Source: Duganella sp. OV510 (GTDB lineage Bacteria; Pseudomonadota; Gammaproteobacteria; Burkholderiales; Burkholderiaceae_D). Taken from it: 64,000 bases of DNA. Each line of letters begins with the position of its first letter. Position 1 is the stretch's first letter. The stretch spans positions 186,001-250,000 of the forward strand of contig NZ_FNEQ01000008.1 in NCBI RefSeq assembly GCF_900100205.1. Direction: 5' to 3'. Shown piece after piece: positions 51,839-60,952 of the stretch. The translations under genes and the position numbers were made by a program. Below the pieces are notes generated by a model. It was given only the letters and a program-made list of their open reading frames with translations, had not been told where the DNA came from and ran no database searches.

Positions 51839-53191
51839 CTAAAGTAAGACTTTCAGCCACTGTTGTTTGTATTCCTGCCAGCCGGACAACGGAAGCGGCG
51901 ATGCGATTTGCTTCTGGCTTGCCGGCGCGCGTCCCCAATGATGCAGCAGCCATCCGCCGCAGGTTGTGCCGCTGCTGTCATCGGTGCTGCTAACTTGTTG
52001 TTGCGGGCGCAGCGCGGCCAGCAGCGGCGCAAACCAGGGATTGCCGGTGAAGCTGCCTTCGACCACGACCTCGCCATCGACACCCAGCGCGGTCAGGCAG
52101 TAGTCGCTCATCAGCACACAATACAGCGTGGCGAGCGCGTAGCGTTGGCGGCTGTCGCGTGGTGCTGGTCCCCGGATGTCGCCGGTACGCTGGGCGAACG
52201 GACCGGTGGCGCCGGCAAAGCTGGGCAGGGCGAAGGTGCCCTGGCTGATGAGCGCTTGCAGGTCTTCGAGCGTACATGGCGTGGCGTCCGCGCCGGCCAG
52301 TTCGCTGAATTCGCGGCCGCCCATGAAGCGCATGCAGGCGACCGCTTGTCCCAGCGCGCTGGTGTTGGCCAGCATGTCGGCTTGTTCGCACAGGCCATCC
52401 AGCTGCTTGCCCGGTGCGGCGGCAATGACCCAGGTGCCGGTCGATAGCACGGCGGGTGGGGTGTCGGCGGTCAGGTGGCGCAGCAGCGAGGCGTTGCTAT
52501 CGTGGATGCCACACAGAATGCGGCAGTCCGCTGGCAAACCGGTCTGCTGCGCGAGTTCAGGCTTGATGTCGCCCAATGCCTCCCACGCCGGCCGTAATGG
52601 CGGGAACAGAGCGGTCCAGCCCATGCCTTCCACCAGCAAAGAATACTGCTGGCGCGCCGGCTGCCACAAGTCGGTATGGCAGCCCAGCGAGGTGACTTCG
52701 CTGGCGGCGACACCGGACAGCCGCCACGCCCAATACTGCGGATACATCAGAATGTGGCGCGCGCGCTGGAATTCCGCCGGAAACGCGTGCGCCTGCCAGG
52801 CCAATTGGCGGCCGAGATTCAAACCGGCTGGCAACTGAGGCGAGCGGGTGTCAGTGTACGCCGGGCGACTGGCGGCGTACTGCGCCACCTGCTCGGCCGG
52901 CGGCTCGTATTCATAATCCAGCACTGGCAGCACCAGCCCATCCTGATCCACCAGCGCCGCAGTGGCGCCGTGCGTGACCGGCACGATGGCGCCGATGTAC
53001 GCCAGCCGCGCATAGGACTGCAAGCCATCGAGCAGCCAGGACCAGATGTGCTCCGTATCGTAGTGTGGGTAAGGACCGCCGCGCACGACCGCGTTGGCCA
53101 TGCGCCGTTCGGCCACTACCGCGCCGGTATCATCCAGCAGCACCAGCTTGACGTTGGTTTTGCCGATATCCAGAACAATGGTGGCCGTCAT
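51839..53191 (-). CDS. rhaK: L-rhamnulokinase-type FGGY carbohydrate kinase
   Basis: A 450-aa ATP-dependent sugar kinase. The N-terminal phosphate-1 motif is VLDIGKTNVKLVLLD; GIHDSNASLLRHL and STGTWVIAA lie at the domain interface, and VVVEGSFTGNPWFAPLLA near the C-terminus. The last gene of the rhaRSTPQK operon, overlapping rhaQ by 4 bp. It should phosphorylate rhamnulose (or rhamnose, as in the rhizobial pathway where kinase activity is needed for transport). Assignment relies on operon context. Confidence 0.85.
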   Translation of the reverse strand: MTATIVLDIGKTNVKLVLLDDTGAVVAERRMANAVVRGGPYPHYDTEHIWSWLLDGLQSYARLAYIGAIVPVTHGATAALVDQDGLVLPVLDYEYEPPAEQVAQYAASRPAYTDTRSPQLPAGLNLGRQLAWQAHAFPAEFQRARHILMYPQYWAWRLSGVAASEVTSLGCHTDLWQPARQQYSLLVEGMGWTALFPPLRPAWEALGDIKPELAQQTGLPADCRILCGIHDSNASLLRHLTADTPPAVLSTGTWVIAAAPGKQLDGLCEQADMLANTSALGQAVACMRFMGGREFSELAGADATPCTLEDLQALISQGTFALPSFAGATGPFAQRTGDIRGPAPRDSRQRYALATLYCVLMSDYCLTALGVDGEVVVEGSFTGNPWFAPLLAALRPQQQVSSTDDSSGTTCGGWLLHHWGRAPASQKQIASPLPLSGWQEYKQQWLKVLL

Positions 53192-54204
53192 TTCTTCCGT
53201 GCCCGCAGCAGGCGTGGCAAGGCGATCGTCGCCAGCAGCAGCACGCCGATCACAATCGTCATGTAGATGCCGGGAATATTCGCCATCTGCAGGCCATAGG
53301 TGACAGCGCCCAGCGTTAGCACGGCCAGCATGACGCCAGCGATGGTGCCCGCGCCACCGGCAATGCTGACGCCACCGAGGATGACCATGGTGATGACTTC
53401 CAGCTCCCAGCCCATGGCGATGTTGGGACGCGTGCTGCCGATACGACCAGTCAGCAGGTAGCCGGCCAGGCCGGCCATGGCGCCGGTCAGCATGAACAGC
53501 ATCAAGCGGTAGCGGTCGACGTGGATGCCGGAGAAGCGCGCGGCGATCGGGTTATTGCCGATGGCGTAGATGCGCCGCCCCCAGCTGGTGGTGTGCAGCA
53601 CGCCGGCGAACAATGCGGCAAACACCAGCAGCACGACGAATTCTCGCGGGATGAAATCGAAGAAGTAGCCCTGGCCCCAGTCGGCCATCGCTTGCGGGTA
53701 GCCGGTGAAGGCTTTGTCGCCCAGCACCACGCTTGCCAGGCCACGGAACAATGACACAGTGCCGATGGTGACGACGATGGACGGTAATCCAAACTGCGTG
53801 ACCATGATGCCATTCAGGCAGCCGCACAGCATGCCGGTGGCGATGGCGATCGGCAGCAGCGCTTCCGGCGGCATGCCGTTGGCATGCGCCAGCCCCATGG
53901 CCACCGAGGACAGCGCCAGGATGCCGGAGACGGAGATGTCGATTTCGCGGCAGATGATGAGCAGCGCCATCGGCAGGGCGATCAGCGCCTTCTCGCTGAA
54001 GTTGAAAGTGCTGTCGGCCAGATTGTACGGATCGAGGAAGTTGGGCAGCAGGATGCCATTGACACCGAGTACACCCAGCAGCAATAGCGCCAGCAGCGCT
54101 TCACGGCTGGCCAGCGCGGCGCGCAGCCCGCCTTGCGGCTTGTCGGCGATGACATAGCGTGAGCTGTGGGCTGCGTTGCCGCCGGTAGAAGTGATGGTGC
54201 TCAT
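53188..54204 (-). CDS. rhaQ: Rhamnose ABC transporter permease
   Basis: A 338-aa BPD_transp_2-type permease of a ribose/rhamnose-class importer with about 8-10 membrane helices. Family segments: FSEKALIALPMALLIICREI, GCLNGIMVTQFGLPSIVVTI, AIGNNPIAARFSGIHVDRYR and VILGGVSIAGGAGTIAGVML. It overlaps rhaP and rhaK by 4 bp each. It pairs with the other permease to form the channel. Confidence 0.9.
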   Translation of the reverse strand: MSTITSTGGNAAHSSRYVIADKPQGGLRAALASREALLALLLLGVLGVNGILLPNFLDPYNLADSTFNFSEKALIALPMALLIICREIDISVSGILALSSVAMGLAHANGMPPEALLPIAIATGMLCGCLNGIMVTQFGLPSIVVTIGTVSLFRGLASVVLGDKAFTGYPQAMADWGQGYFFDFIPREFVVLLVFAALFAGVLHTTSWGRRIYAIGNNPIAARFSGIHVDRYRLMLFMLTGAMAGLAGYLLTGRIGSTRPNIAMGWELEVITMVILGGVSIAGGAGTIAGVMLAVLTLGAVTYGLQMANIPGIYMTIVIGVLLLATIALPRLLRARKK

Positions 54205-55196
54205 GCCGCGCTCCCTGTTGCTTTGTTCAGATGCAGCGGCAGGATCTGCCGGCCGCCTTGCTTGCCGTTGCGGGCGTTAATCAGCACTGCCGTCAGGATC
54301 ACCAGGCCGGTCAGGGCGCTCTGCCAGAACGGCGATACTTTTACCACCGGCAGCGCGTTGCCGATCACTGCCAGGAACAAGCCGCCGAGCACCGCGCCAG
54401 CCACGCTGCCACTTCCACCGGCGATGCTGATGCCGCCGATGACGCAGGCGGCAATGACGGTAAACTCAAAGCCGTACGCAATCTCGGTATACGCCACGGC
54501 GTAACGCGCCACCCATAAGTAGCCGCACAAGCCGGCCATGGCGCCGGCCAGGCCATAGGTCCACAACAGCCGCCGCGCAATCGGAATGCCGACATAACGT
54601 GCCGATGAAGGCTCGTTGCCGATGGCGTAGAGGTCACGGCCAAAGCGGCTGTAACGCGCGACATACCAGGCGGCCAGCACCACCAGCGCCGCAATCCACA
54701 CCAGATGCGTTACGCCGAACAGCTTCGTCAGCGGGAAGGCGATAAAGTCCGCTGGCATCTGATGCGACGATACCCAGGCGCCACCCGACAACACAAATAC
54801 CATGCCGCGATACACACTCATGGTGCCCAGCGTGACCACGATCGGCGGCAGCTCCAGGTAGCCGATCAGATAGCCATTGATAAGGCCAAGCCCCAGACCG
54901 ATCGCCACAGCCACCAGTACCACGATGAACAGCGGCAGGGCAGGGAAGCGCGACGCCAGCAGCGCCGACATCATCCCGGCCAGCGCCAGGCTGGACGCCA
55001 TCGACAAATCCACGCCGCGTGTGACAATCACCAGCATTTGCGCCAGCGCCAGCATGACCAACAGCGTACTGTCGGTCAGCAGATTGGACAGGCTGCCCGG
55101 CGTGACAAACACCGGTGCTCGCGCGCCGACCAGTGCGATCAGCGCGACGATGCACAAGGCTAGTTGGGTTTCCCGCATCTTCAGCATCATGCGCAT
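54201..55196 (-). CDS. rhaP: Rhamnose ABC transporter permease
   Basis: A 331-aa second permease, similar in fold to its neighbour: MLVIVTRGVDLSMASSLALA, GLINGYLIGYLELPPIVVTL, AIGNEPSSARYVGIPIARRL and VIGGISIAGGSGSVAGAVLG. The start overlaps the rhaT stop by 10 bp. The assignment of P and Q symbols follows the order in the rhizobial operon. Confidence 0.9.
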   Translation of the reverse strand: MRMMLKMRETQLALCIVALIALVGARAPVFVTPGSLSNLLTDSTLLVMLALAQMLVIVTRGVDLSMASSLALAGMMSALLASRFPALPLFIVVLVAVAIGLGLGLINGYLIGYLELPPIVVTLGTMSVYRGMVFVLSGGAWVSSHQMPADFIAFPLTKLFGVTHLVWIAALVVLAAWYVARYSRFGRDLYAIGNEPSSARYVGIPIARRLLWTYGLAGAMAGLCGYLWVARYAVAYTEIAYGFEFTVIAACVIGGISIAGGSGSVAGAVLGGLFLAVIGNALPVVKVSPFWQSALTGLVILTAVLINARNGKQGGRQILPLHLNKATGSAA

Positions 55197-56704
55197 TCCT
55201 CCTGCGGCAGTTCGCTGCCTGACGCCGCAGCCACGATCACTTCCGCCGTGGCCTCGCCGCGCGCGTAGACATTTTCGATACGGCCCTGATGCATCACGAC
55301 GATGCGGTCCGCAAGGCCCATCACTTCGGGCAGCTCGGATGAAACCAGTATCACCGACAAGCCCTTGGCCACCAGTTCGCTGATGAAGCGGTGCACTGCG
55401 GCCTTGGAGCCGATATCGATGCCCTTGGTCGGCTCATCAAGGATGATCACTTTCGGATCGGTCGCCAGCCACTTGCCCAGCACGACTTTCTGCTGGTTGC
55501 CACCGGAAAGCTCGGAGACATTCTGCGTCAGGTGCGCTGCTTTCAATTCCAGCTGCTCCGCATAGTGGCGCGCAATCTTGTTCTCCTGCGCGCGATGGCC
55601 ACGCAGGAAGAAACCAACCCGCGACAAAATCGGCAGCGTGATGTTGTGCAGAATCGGCAGCGTCAGATGCGCGCCCTGGTGCTGGCGGTCTTCCGGCACA
55701 TAGGCAATGCCATGTGCGATGGCGCTGGCCGGGGAGGTGATGCGCACCTCCTTGCCATGAATGACCACCTTGCCGTTGGCGCCAGGCGTCAGGCCAAACA
55801 GTGCTTGCATGACTTCCGAGCGGCCGGCGCCGACCAGGCCATAAAAGCCCAGTATCTCGCCTTGCCGCAGCTTGAAGCTGACATTGTCGAATTCCGTCGG
55901 GTGGGAGAAAGCGCTCACTTCGAGCACCACATCGCCCGGTGTGACGGCCGCTTTGGGATAAGCCTCCTTGACCGAACGGCCCACCATCAGCGACACCAGT
56001 TCTGGCTCGGTGATATCGGCCAGCGCGCCGTCGGCGATGAACTGGCCATCGCGCAGCACCGTGTAGCTGTCGGCCACGGCGAAGATCTCGTCGAATTTAT
56101 GCGAGATGAAGATGACCGCCGTGCCAGCGTCGCGCAACTGGCGAATGATGCGGTACAGTTCCTGGATTTCGCGCTGCGACAGCGAAGCCGTCGGCTCGTC
56201 CAGAATCACGACGCGCGCATCCTGTGACAACGCACGGGCGATTTCAACGAAATGGCGTTGCGCCACGCTTAAATCCTTGACGCGGGCGCGCACCGGCAGC
56301 GCCACTTCCAGCCGCTCGAACAGCTTTTCGGCTTCCGCCTCAATGCGCTTCCAGTCAACGCGGCCACCACGGCACGGCTGGCGGCCGACGTAGATATTTT
56401 CAGCCACCGTCAATTCGTCGAACATCACGGTTTCCTGGTGTACGGCCGTGATCCCGGCCTGCATGGCGTCCTGCGCGGTGGCGAAGGCAAGGCGCTCGCC
56501 GCCCAGCGTAATGCTGCCTTCATCCGGCTGATAAATGCCGGTCAGCGTCTTGACCAGCGTTGATTTGCCGGCGCCGTTCTCGCCAATCAGCGCCATCACT
56601 TCGCCGGCGCGTACCGTCAGCGAGACTTGATTAAGCGCGACAATGCCTGCAAATCGCTTGCAGATCCCGGTCAGTTGCAGCACCGGGCTTGTGTTCGTAT
56701 TCAT
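55187..56704 (-). CDS. rhaT: Rhamnose ABC transporter ATPase (two nucleotide-binding domains)
   Basis: A 505-aa sugar ABC ATPase. Domain 1 has Walker A GENGAGKST, signature LSVAQRHFVEIA and Walker B VVILDEPTASL. Domain 2 has a divergent P-loop (FYGLVGAGRSEVMQALFG), an intact signature LSGGNQQKVVLGKWL and VIILDEPTKGIDIGSK, as usual for ribose-class transporters. It lies between rhaS and rhaP. This rhaT is an ATPase and unrelated to E. coli RhaT permease. Confidence 0.92.
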   Translation of the reverse strand: MNTNTSPVLQLTGICKRFAGIVALNQVSLTVRAGEVMALIGENGAGKSTLVKTLTGIYQPDEGSITLGGERLAFATAQDAMQAGITAVHQETVMFDELTVAENIYVGRQPCRGGRVDWKRIEAEAEKLFERLEVALPVRARVKDLSVAQRHFVEIARALSQDARVVILDEPTASLSQREIQELYRIIRQLRDAGTAVIFISHKFDEIFAVADSYTVLRDGQFIADGALADITEPELVSLMVGRSVKEAYPKAAVTPGDVVLEVSAFSHPTEFDNVSFKLRQGEILGFYGLVGAGRSEVMQALFGLTPGANGKVVIHGKEVRITSPASAIAHGIAYVPEDRQHQGAHLTLPILHNITLPILSRVGFFLRGHRAQENKIARHYAEQLELKAAHLTQNVSELSGGNQQKVVLGKWLATDPKVIILDEPTKGIDIGSKAAVHRFISELVAKGLSVILVSSELPEVMGLADRIVVMHQGRIENVYARGEATAEVIVAAASGSELPQEECA

Positions 56705-56716
56705 AAGAAGCCCGGT

Positions 56717-57724
56717 TCAGAAGATCTTGGAGAATTTGTCGACGTTACCCTTGTTATAGGTGAACGGTGGTGCCATCGCACCTTCGCCATTGGCGTCGAT
56801 GGCGATATTGCCCATGCGGCCGGCGTTGATGCTGCCGCCGGGGCGCGCGGTAGGCTGATTCTTCACGAAGTCATACGCCGCATAGGTTGCCGCGTAGCCC
56901 AGGTCAATCGGATTCCAGATGGCGAACTCGCGCACCGCGCCGCTCTTGACGTGGCCGGCCATCTCGGACGGCAGCCCCAGGCCGGTGACGAATACCTTGC
57001 CCACCAGGTGCTCATCCACCACCGCCTTGCTGGCGGCGTTGATGCCCACGGTCGTCGGCGCAATGATCGCCTTCAAGTTCGGATAGCTGCGCAGCAGGCC
57101 AATCGCCTCGCGGTAGCTCTTGTCCGACTGGTCGTCGCCATAAGTCACCGTCACCAGTTTCATCTTGCTGAACTCCGGCTGTTCCAGCACCTTCTTCATC
57201 ACGCCGATCCAGATATTCTGGTTGGTGGCCTGCGCCGATGCGGACAGAATGGCGATCTCGCCCTGGCCGCCGATGGCGTCGGATGCCATCTGGATCTGCT
57301 TCAAGCCGATCAGCTCCGCGTTGGATGGATTCAGCTGCATCAGCCGGCCTTCCTTGGCCAGGCCGCTGTCGAATGACACCACCTTGATGCCACGTGCCAT
57401 GGCCTTCTTGGCGATCGGCACCAGCGCGTTCGGGTCGTTGGCCGAGATGACGATGGCGTTGACCTTCTGGCTGATCAGCGAGTTGATGATCTCGATCTGG
57501 CCTTCCGCGCTTGGCGTGGTGGGACCGGTGTAGATGATCTCGACGTTTTTCAGCTCCTTGGCGGCATCCTCGGCGCCGGTGTGCGCGGCGTCAAAGAAGC
57601 CATTGCCGAGGTTTTTCACCACCATGGCGATGCGGATCTTGTCAGGCGCCTGTTCCTTGCAGCCGGCGATGGCCGCAAGCAGGCCGGCGGCAACGGCCGC
57701 CAATACGATCTTCCTGAGTTTCAA
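56717..57724 (-). CDS. rhaS: Rhamnose-binding lipoprotein of the ABC transporter
   Basis: A 335-aa periplasmic-binding protein of the LacI/ribose-binding class. The lipobox is LLAAIAGC (Cys22). Sugar-binding-family motifs: MVVKNLGNGFFDAAHTGAED, INSLISQKVNAIVISANDPN and APTTVGINAASKAVVDE. It overlaps rhaR by 4 bp and precedes rhaT by 12 bp. This RhaS is a transport protein, not the AraC regulator of E. coli. Confidence 0.92.
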   Translation of the reverse strand: MKLRKIVLAAVAAGLLAAIAGCKEQAPDKIRIAMVVKNLGNGFFDAAHTGAEDAAKELKNVEIIYTGPTTPSAEGQIEIINSLISQKVNAIVISANDPNALVPIAKKAMARGIKVVSFDSGLAKEGRLMQLNPSNAELIGLKQIQMASDAIGGQGEIAILSASAQATNQNIWIGVMKKVLEQPEFSKMKLVTVTYGDDQSDKSYREAIGLLRSYPNLKAIIAPTTVGINAASKAVVDEHLVGKVFVTGLGLPSEMAGHVKSGAVREFAIWNPIDLGYAATYAAYDFVKNQPTARPGGSINAGRMGNIAIDANGEGAMAPPFTYNKGNVDKFSKIF

Positions 57725-58590
57725 TGGGCAGCCTCCGGATGGTACATCCCCAGCGCGGCTTCATAGCCGTAAGGTGCATTGAATACCGATGGCGTCATCT
57801 GCTTCGGCATCGCTTCCGGTCCCACGGTGACCACGCGCACGCCCGATTGCTCCAATAGCTGGACGGCGGAATCGGAGGCGTCGGTGTCGGTGATGACCGT
57901 CGATACGCGATTCAATCCGCACAGGATCAGGCCCGCTTTCTTCGAGAACTTGGAGCTGTCGGCCAGCACGATCAGTTCCTCGGCCTGCGAGATCAGCCGC
58001 TTCTCTGCCTGGATCAGCAGCGGGTCGGCCTCCATCAGGCCAAGCAGCGACAGGCCGTAGACGCTCATGAACATCTTGGCGGCGTAGTGGTGCTGGGTGA
58101 TGTCGTTGTCGAAAGGGCTGAGGATGACGTTCTGTTCGCGGTACACCTTGCCGCCGGGGACGATGATCTCGTTCTCGCTGGAGACCAGCAGACGCTCGGC
58201 CATCAGGAAGGAATTGGTGAGGATCTTGAGGTGATGGTCGGTCAGGAACTCGGCCATCATGAAGGTGGTGGTACCGCCATTGATGATGATGGTCTCGCCA
58301 TCGTTGCACATGCCGGCCGCGTAGCGGGCGATGGCGCGTTTGTGCTCGGCGCGGCACTGGATATTGTTCTGGAAGGTCTCGCTGGTGAGGGTGAAGCCGC
58401 GCTTTTTCTGCTCAAGATTAGCGGCTCCGCCGCGCGTCCGGGTGAGCAGGCTGCGGGCAGCCAACCAGCTGATGTCACGCCGCACCGTGGCCGGCGAGGC
58501 ATTCAGCCAGTCGACCAGTTGCGGCACGCTGGCCGTATTATGTTCGGCAAGCAGCTTCAGCAAACGCTTGCGACGCTTGTGATTTACCAT
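57721..58590 (-). CDS. rhaR: DeoR-family regulator of the rhamnose genes
   Basis: A 289-aa DeoR-type repressor. The N-terminal HTH is NHKRRKRLLKLLAEHNTASV, then PQLVDWLNASPATVRRDISW; the C-terminal sugar-phosphate sensor has INGGTTTFMMAEFL and ADSSKFSKKAGLILCGLNRV. AAGGAG lies 7 bp before the start. It is divergent from rhaD with 268 bp between the starts and heads the transporter operon, as rhaR does in Rhizobium leguminosarum. It is presumably relieved by a rhamnose-derived phosphorylated intermediate. Confidence 0.9.
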   Translation of the reverse strand: MVNHKRRKRLLKLLAEHNTASVPQLVDWLNASPATVRRDISWLAARSLLTRTRGGAANLEQKKRGFTLTSETFQNNIQCRAEHKRAIARYAAGMCNDGETIIINGGTTTFMMAEFLTDHHLKILTNSFLMAERLLVSSENEIIVPGGKVYREQNVILSPFDNDITQHHYAAKMFMSVYGLSLLGLMEADPLLIQAEKRLISQAEELIVLADSSKFSKKAGLILCGLNRVSTVITDTDASDSAVQLLEQSGVRVVTVGPEAMPKQMTPSVFNAPYGYEAALGMYHPEAAH

Positions 58591-58695
58591 TTCAGTCTCC
58601 TTTTATATCGGTCTACTACCGTCATTTACTGCGGTGTGCCTGTTTGTTAACGTTAAAGGCTAAACACTTCTAAATCGCACGTCAATCATCTCGCG

Positions 58696-58749
58696 ATCAA
58701 ATAATTGATTGTTTTCTGGTCGTTGCGGTTTTTGATCGTAATCCGATCA
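58696..58749. promoter_or_regulatory. Candidate RhaR operators in the divergent rha promoter region
   Basis: Two dyads: ATCAA-N4-TTGAT (58696-58709) and TGATCG-N5-CGATCA (58733-58749), 24 bp apart. They lie between rhaR and rhaD, where a DeoR-family repressor would control both directions. The rest of 58591-58858 is AT-rich and holds no gene. Confidence 0.45.
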
Positions 58750-58858
58750 TCGATATGATTATTTGGTTCTTAGTCATCATGTTGATTGCTTCCGCATTGA
58801 CACTCACTTCCTGCTGATTTCTACTGGTCGACGTAAAAACACAATACGGAGACCAGCA

Positions 58859-60937
58859 ATGAAAGAATCACCGATCACTTCCTTATGGGACGACGCAGCC
58901 GCTGCCAGCATGACGGAGCCTGAGCTGCTGCTGTACCGTTCCAATCTGCTTGGATCGGACCTGCGTATCACCAATTTCGGCGGCGGCAATACCTCCGCCA
59001 AGGTGATGATGGCTGATCCGTTGAGCGGTGAGCAGGTGGAAGTGCTGTGGGTGAAGGGTTCCGGCGGCGACCTGGGCAGCATCAAGATCGACGGTTTTTC
59101 GACGCTGTACATGGACAAGCTGCAGGCGCTGAAAGCCCGTTATCGCGGCCTGGCGCATGAAGACGAGATGGTGGCGTATCTGCCACACTGCACCTTCAAC
59201 CTGAATCCGCGCGCCGCCAGCATCGACACGCCGCTGCATGCCTACATCGCGCGCAAGCACGTCGACCACATGCATCCGGATTCAGTGATCGCGATTGCCG
59301 CCTGCGCCAGCAGTCAGGCACTGACCGAGAAGATTTTTGAAGGCGAACTGGGATGGCTGCCATGGCAGCGTCCCGGCTATGATCTGGGCCTGAAGCTGGA
59401 GGTGCTGTCGCAATCGCAGCCGCAGCTGAAGGGTATTATCCTCGAAGGCCACGGCCTGTTCACCTGGGGCGACACCGCCAAGTCCTGCTACGAAACCACG
59501 CTGGCCATCATCAAGCGCGCCGAGGAATGGCTGTCGGCCAATGTCCAGCAGCCGGTGTTCGGCGGCCAGGCTAGCCAGCCGCTGCCGGCGGCGGAACGCG
59601 CCGCGCTGGCGGCGAAGCTGATGCCGCTGCTGCGCGGGAAAATCAGCCAGGATGAGTACAAGCTCGGTCACTTCGACGACAGCGATGCGGTGTTGGAATT
59701 CGTTTGCAGCCGCGATCTCGCGCCATTGGCGGCGCTGGGCACGTCGTGCCCGGACCACTTCCTGCGCACCAAAATCCGCCCATTCGTGATCGATTATCAG
59801 CAGGATTTCGATCAACTGGTTTCGGGTCTGGATGACGCGCTGGCCCAATACCGCGCGGACTACGTGGCCTACCACGAGCGCTGCAAGCACGCCAACAGCC
59901 CGGCGGTGCGCGACGCCAATCCGATCATCTACCTGATACCCGGCGTCGGCATGCTGTCCTTCGCCAAGGACAAGGCCACCGCGCGCATCGCCGGCGAGTT
60001 CTATATCAACGCGATCAACGTGATGCGCGGCGCGAATGGCGTCGACAAATACGTCGGCCTGCCGGAGCAGGAAGCCTTCGACATCGAATACTGGCTGCTG
60101 GAAGAAGCCAAGCTACAGCGCATGCCGAAGCCGAAATCGCTGGCCGGGCGTATCGCCCTGGTCACCGGCGGTGCCGGTGGTATCGGCCAGGCGGTGGCAA
60201 GGCAGCTGCTGCAAGAGGGCGCCTGCGTGCTGCTGACCGATATCGACAGCGAAGCGCTGGCCGAGGCGCACAAGGCGCTGGCCAAGGTGGCCGGCAAGGA
60301 CAACGTTGCCAGCGTGGTGGCCAACATCACCAGCGAGGAGGCGGTGGACGACATCCTGACGGCGTCGGCACTGAAGTTCGGCGGCGTTGACCTGCTGATC
60401 TCCAACGCCGGCATCGCCTCGTCGGCGCCGCTGGAAGACACCACGCTGGAGGTCTGGCAGCGTAACCAGGACATTCTGGTGAAAGGCTACTTCCTCGCCA
60501 GCCGCGCTGCTTTCCGCATCATGAAGCAGCAAAAGCTGGGTGGTTCCATGGTCTTCGTCGCCAGCAAAAACGGCCTGGTGGCGTCGGCCGGCGCATCGGC
60601 CTACTGCACCGCCAAGGCGGCAGAGATCCACCTGGCGCGCTGCATCGCGCTGGAAGGTGCGCCGCACGGCATCCGCGTCAACGTGGTCAATCCGGATGCG
60701 GTGATACGCGGCTCGCGCATCTGGGACGGCAAATGGAAGCAGGAACGCGCGCAGTCGAATAAAATCGAAGCTGACGACGTCGAAGAATTTTACCGCCAGC
60801 GCAGCATGCTGAAACTGAGCGTGCTGCCCGAAGATATCGCCGAGGCGGTGTACTTCCTGGCCAGCGACAAGGCAGCCAAGAGCACTGGTAATATCCTCAA
60901 CGTCGACGCCGGCAATGCCGGAGCATTTACACGATAA
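58859..60937 (+). CDS. rhaD: Bifunctional rhamnulose-1-phosphate aldolase / alcohol (lactaldehyde) dehydrogenase
   Basis: A 692-aa fusion enzyme. Residues ~20-420 form a class II aldolase domain (FGGGNTSAKVMM, VKGSGGDLGSIK, HVDHMHPDSVIAIAAC, LEGHGLFTWGDT) that splits rhamnulose-1-phosphate into DHAP and L-lactaldehyde. Residues ~430-692 form an SDR domain (TGGAGGIGQAVA, SNAGIASSAP, AYCTAKAAEIH) that oxidises the lactaldehyde. The ATG at 58859 is chosen; an upstream frame lies in the promoter. It heads the rhaD-rhaI-rhaM operon. Confidence 0.93.
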   Translation: MKESPITSLWDDAAAASMTEPELLLYRSNLLGSDLRITNFGGGNTSAKVMMADPLSGEQVEVLWVKGSGGDLGSIKIDGFSTLYMDKLQALKARYRGLAHEDEMVAYLPHCTFNLNPRAASIDTPLHAYIARKHVDHMHPDSVIAIAACASSQALTEKIFEGELGWLPWQRPGYDLGLKLEVLSQSQPQLKGIILEGHGLFTWGDTAKSCYETTLAIIKRAEEWLSANVQQPVFGGQASQPLPAAERAALAAKLMPLLRGKISQDEYKLGHFDDSDAVLEFVCSRDLAPLAALGTSCPDHFLRTKIRPFVIDYQQDFDQLVSGLDDALAQYRADYVAYHERCKHANSPAVRDANPIIYLIPGVGMLSFAKDKATARIAGEFYINAINVMRGANGVDKYVGLPEQEAFDIEYWLLEEAKLQRMPKPKSLAGRIALVTGGAGGIGQAVARQLLQEGACVLLTDIDSEALAEAHKALAKVAGKDNVASVVANITSEEAVDDILTASALKFGGVDLLISNAGIASSAPLEDTTLEVWQRNQDILVKGYFLASRAAFRIMKQQKLGGSMVFVASKNGLVASAGASAYCTAKAAEIHLARCIALEGAPHGIRVNVVNPDAVIRGSRIWDGKWKQERAQSNKIEADDVEEFYRQRSMLKLSVLPEDIAEAVYFLASDKAAKSTGNILNVDAGNAGAFTR

Positions 60938-60952
60938 GAACAAGGGGACAAT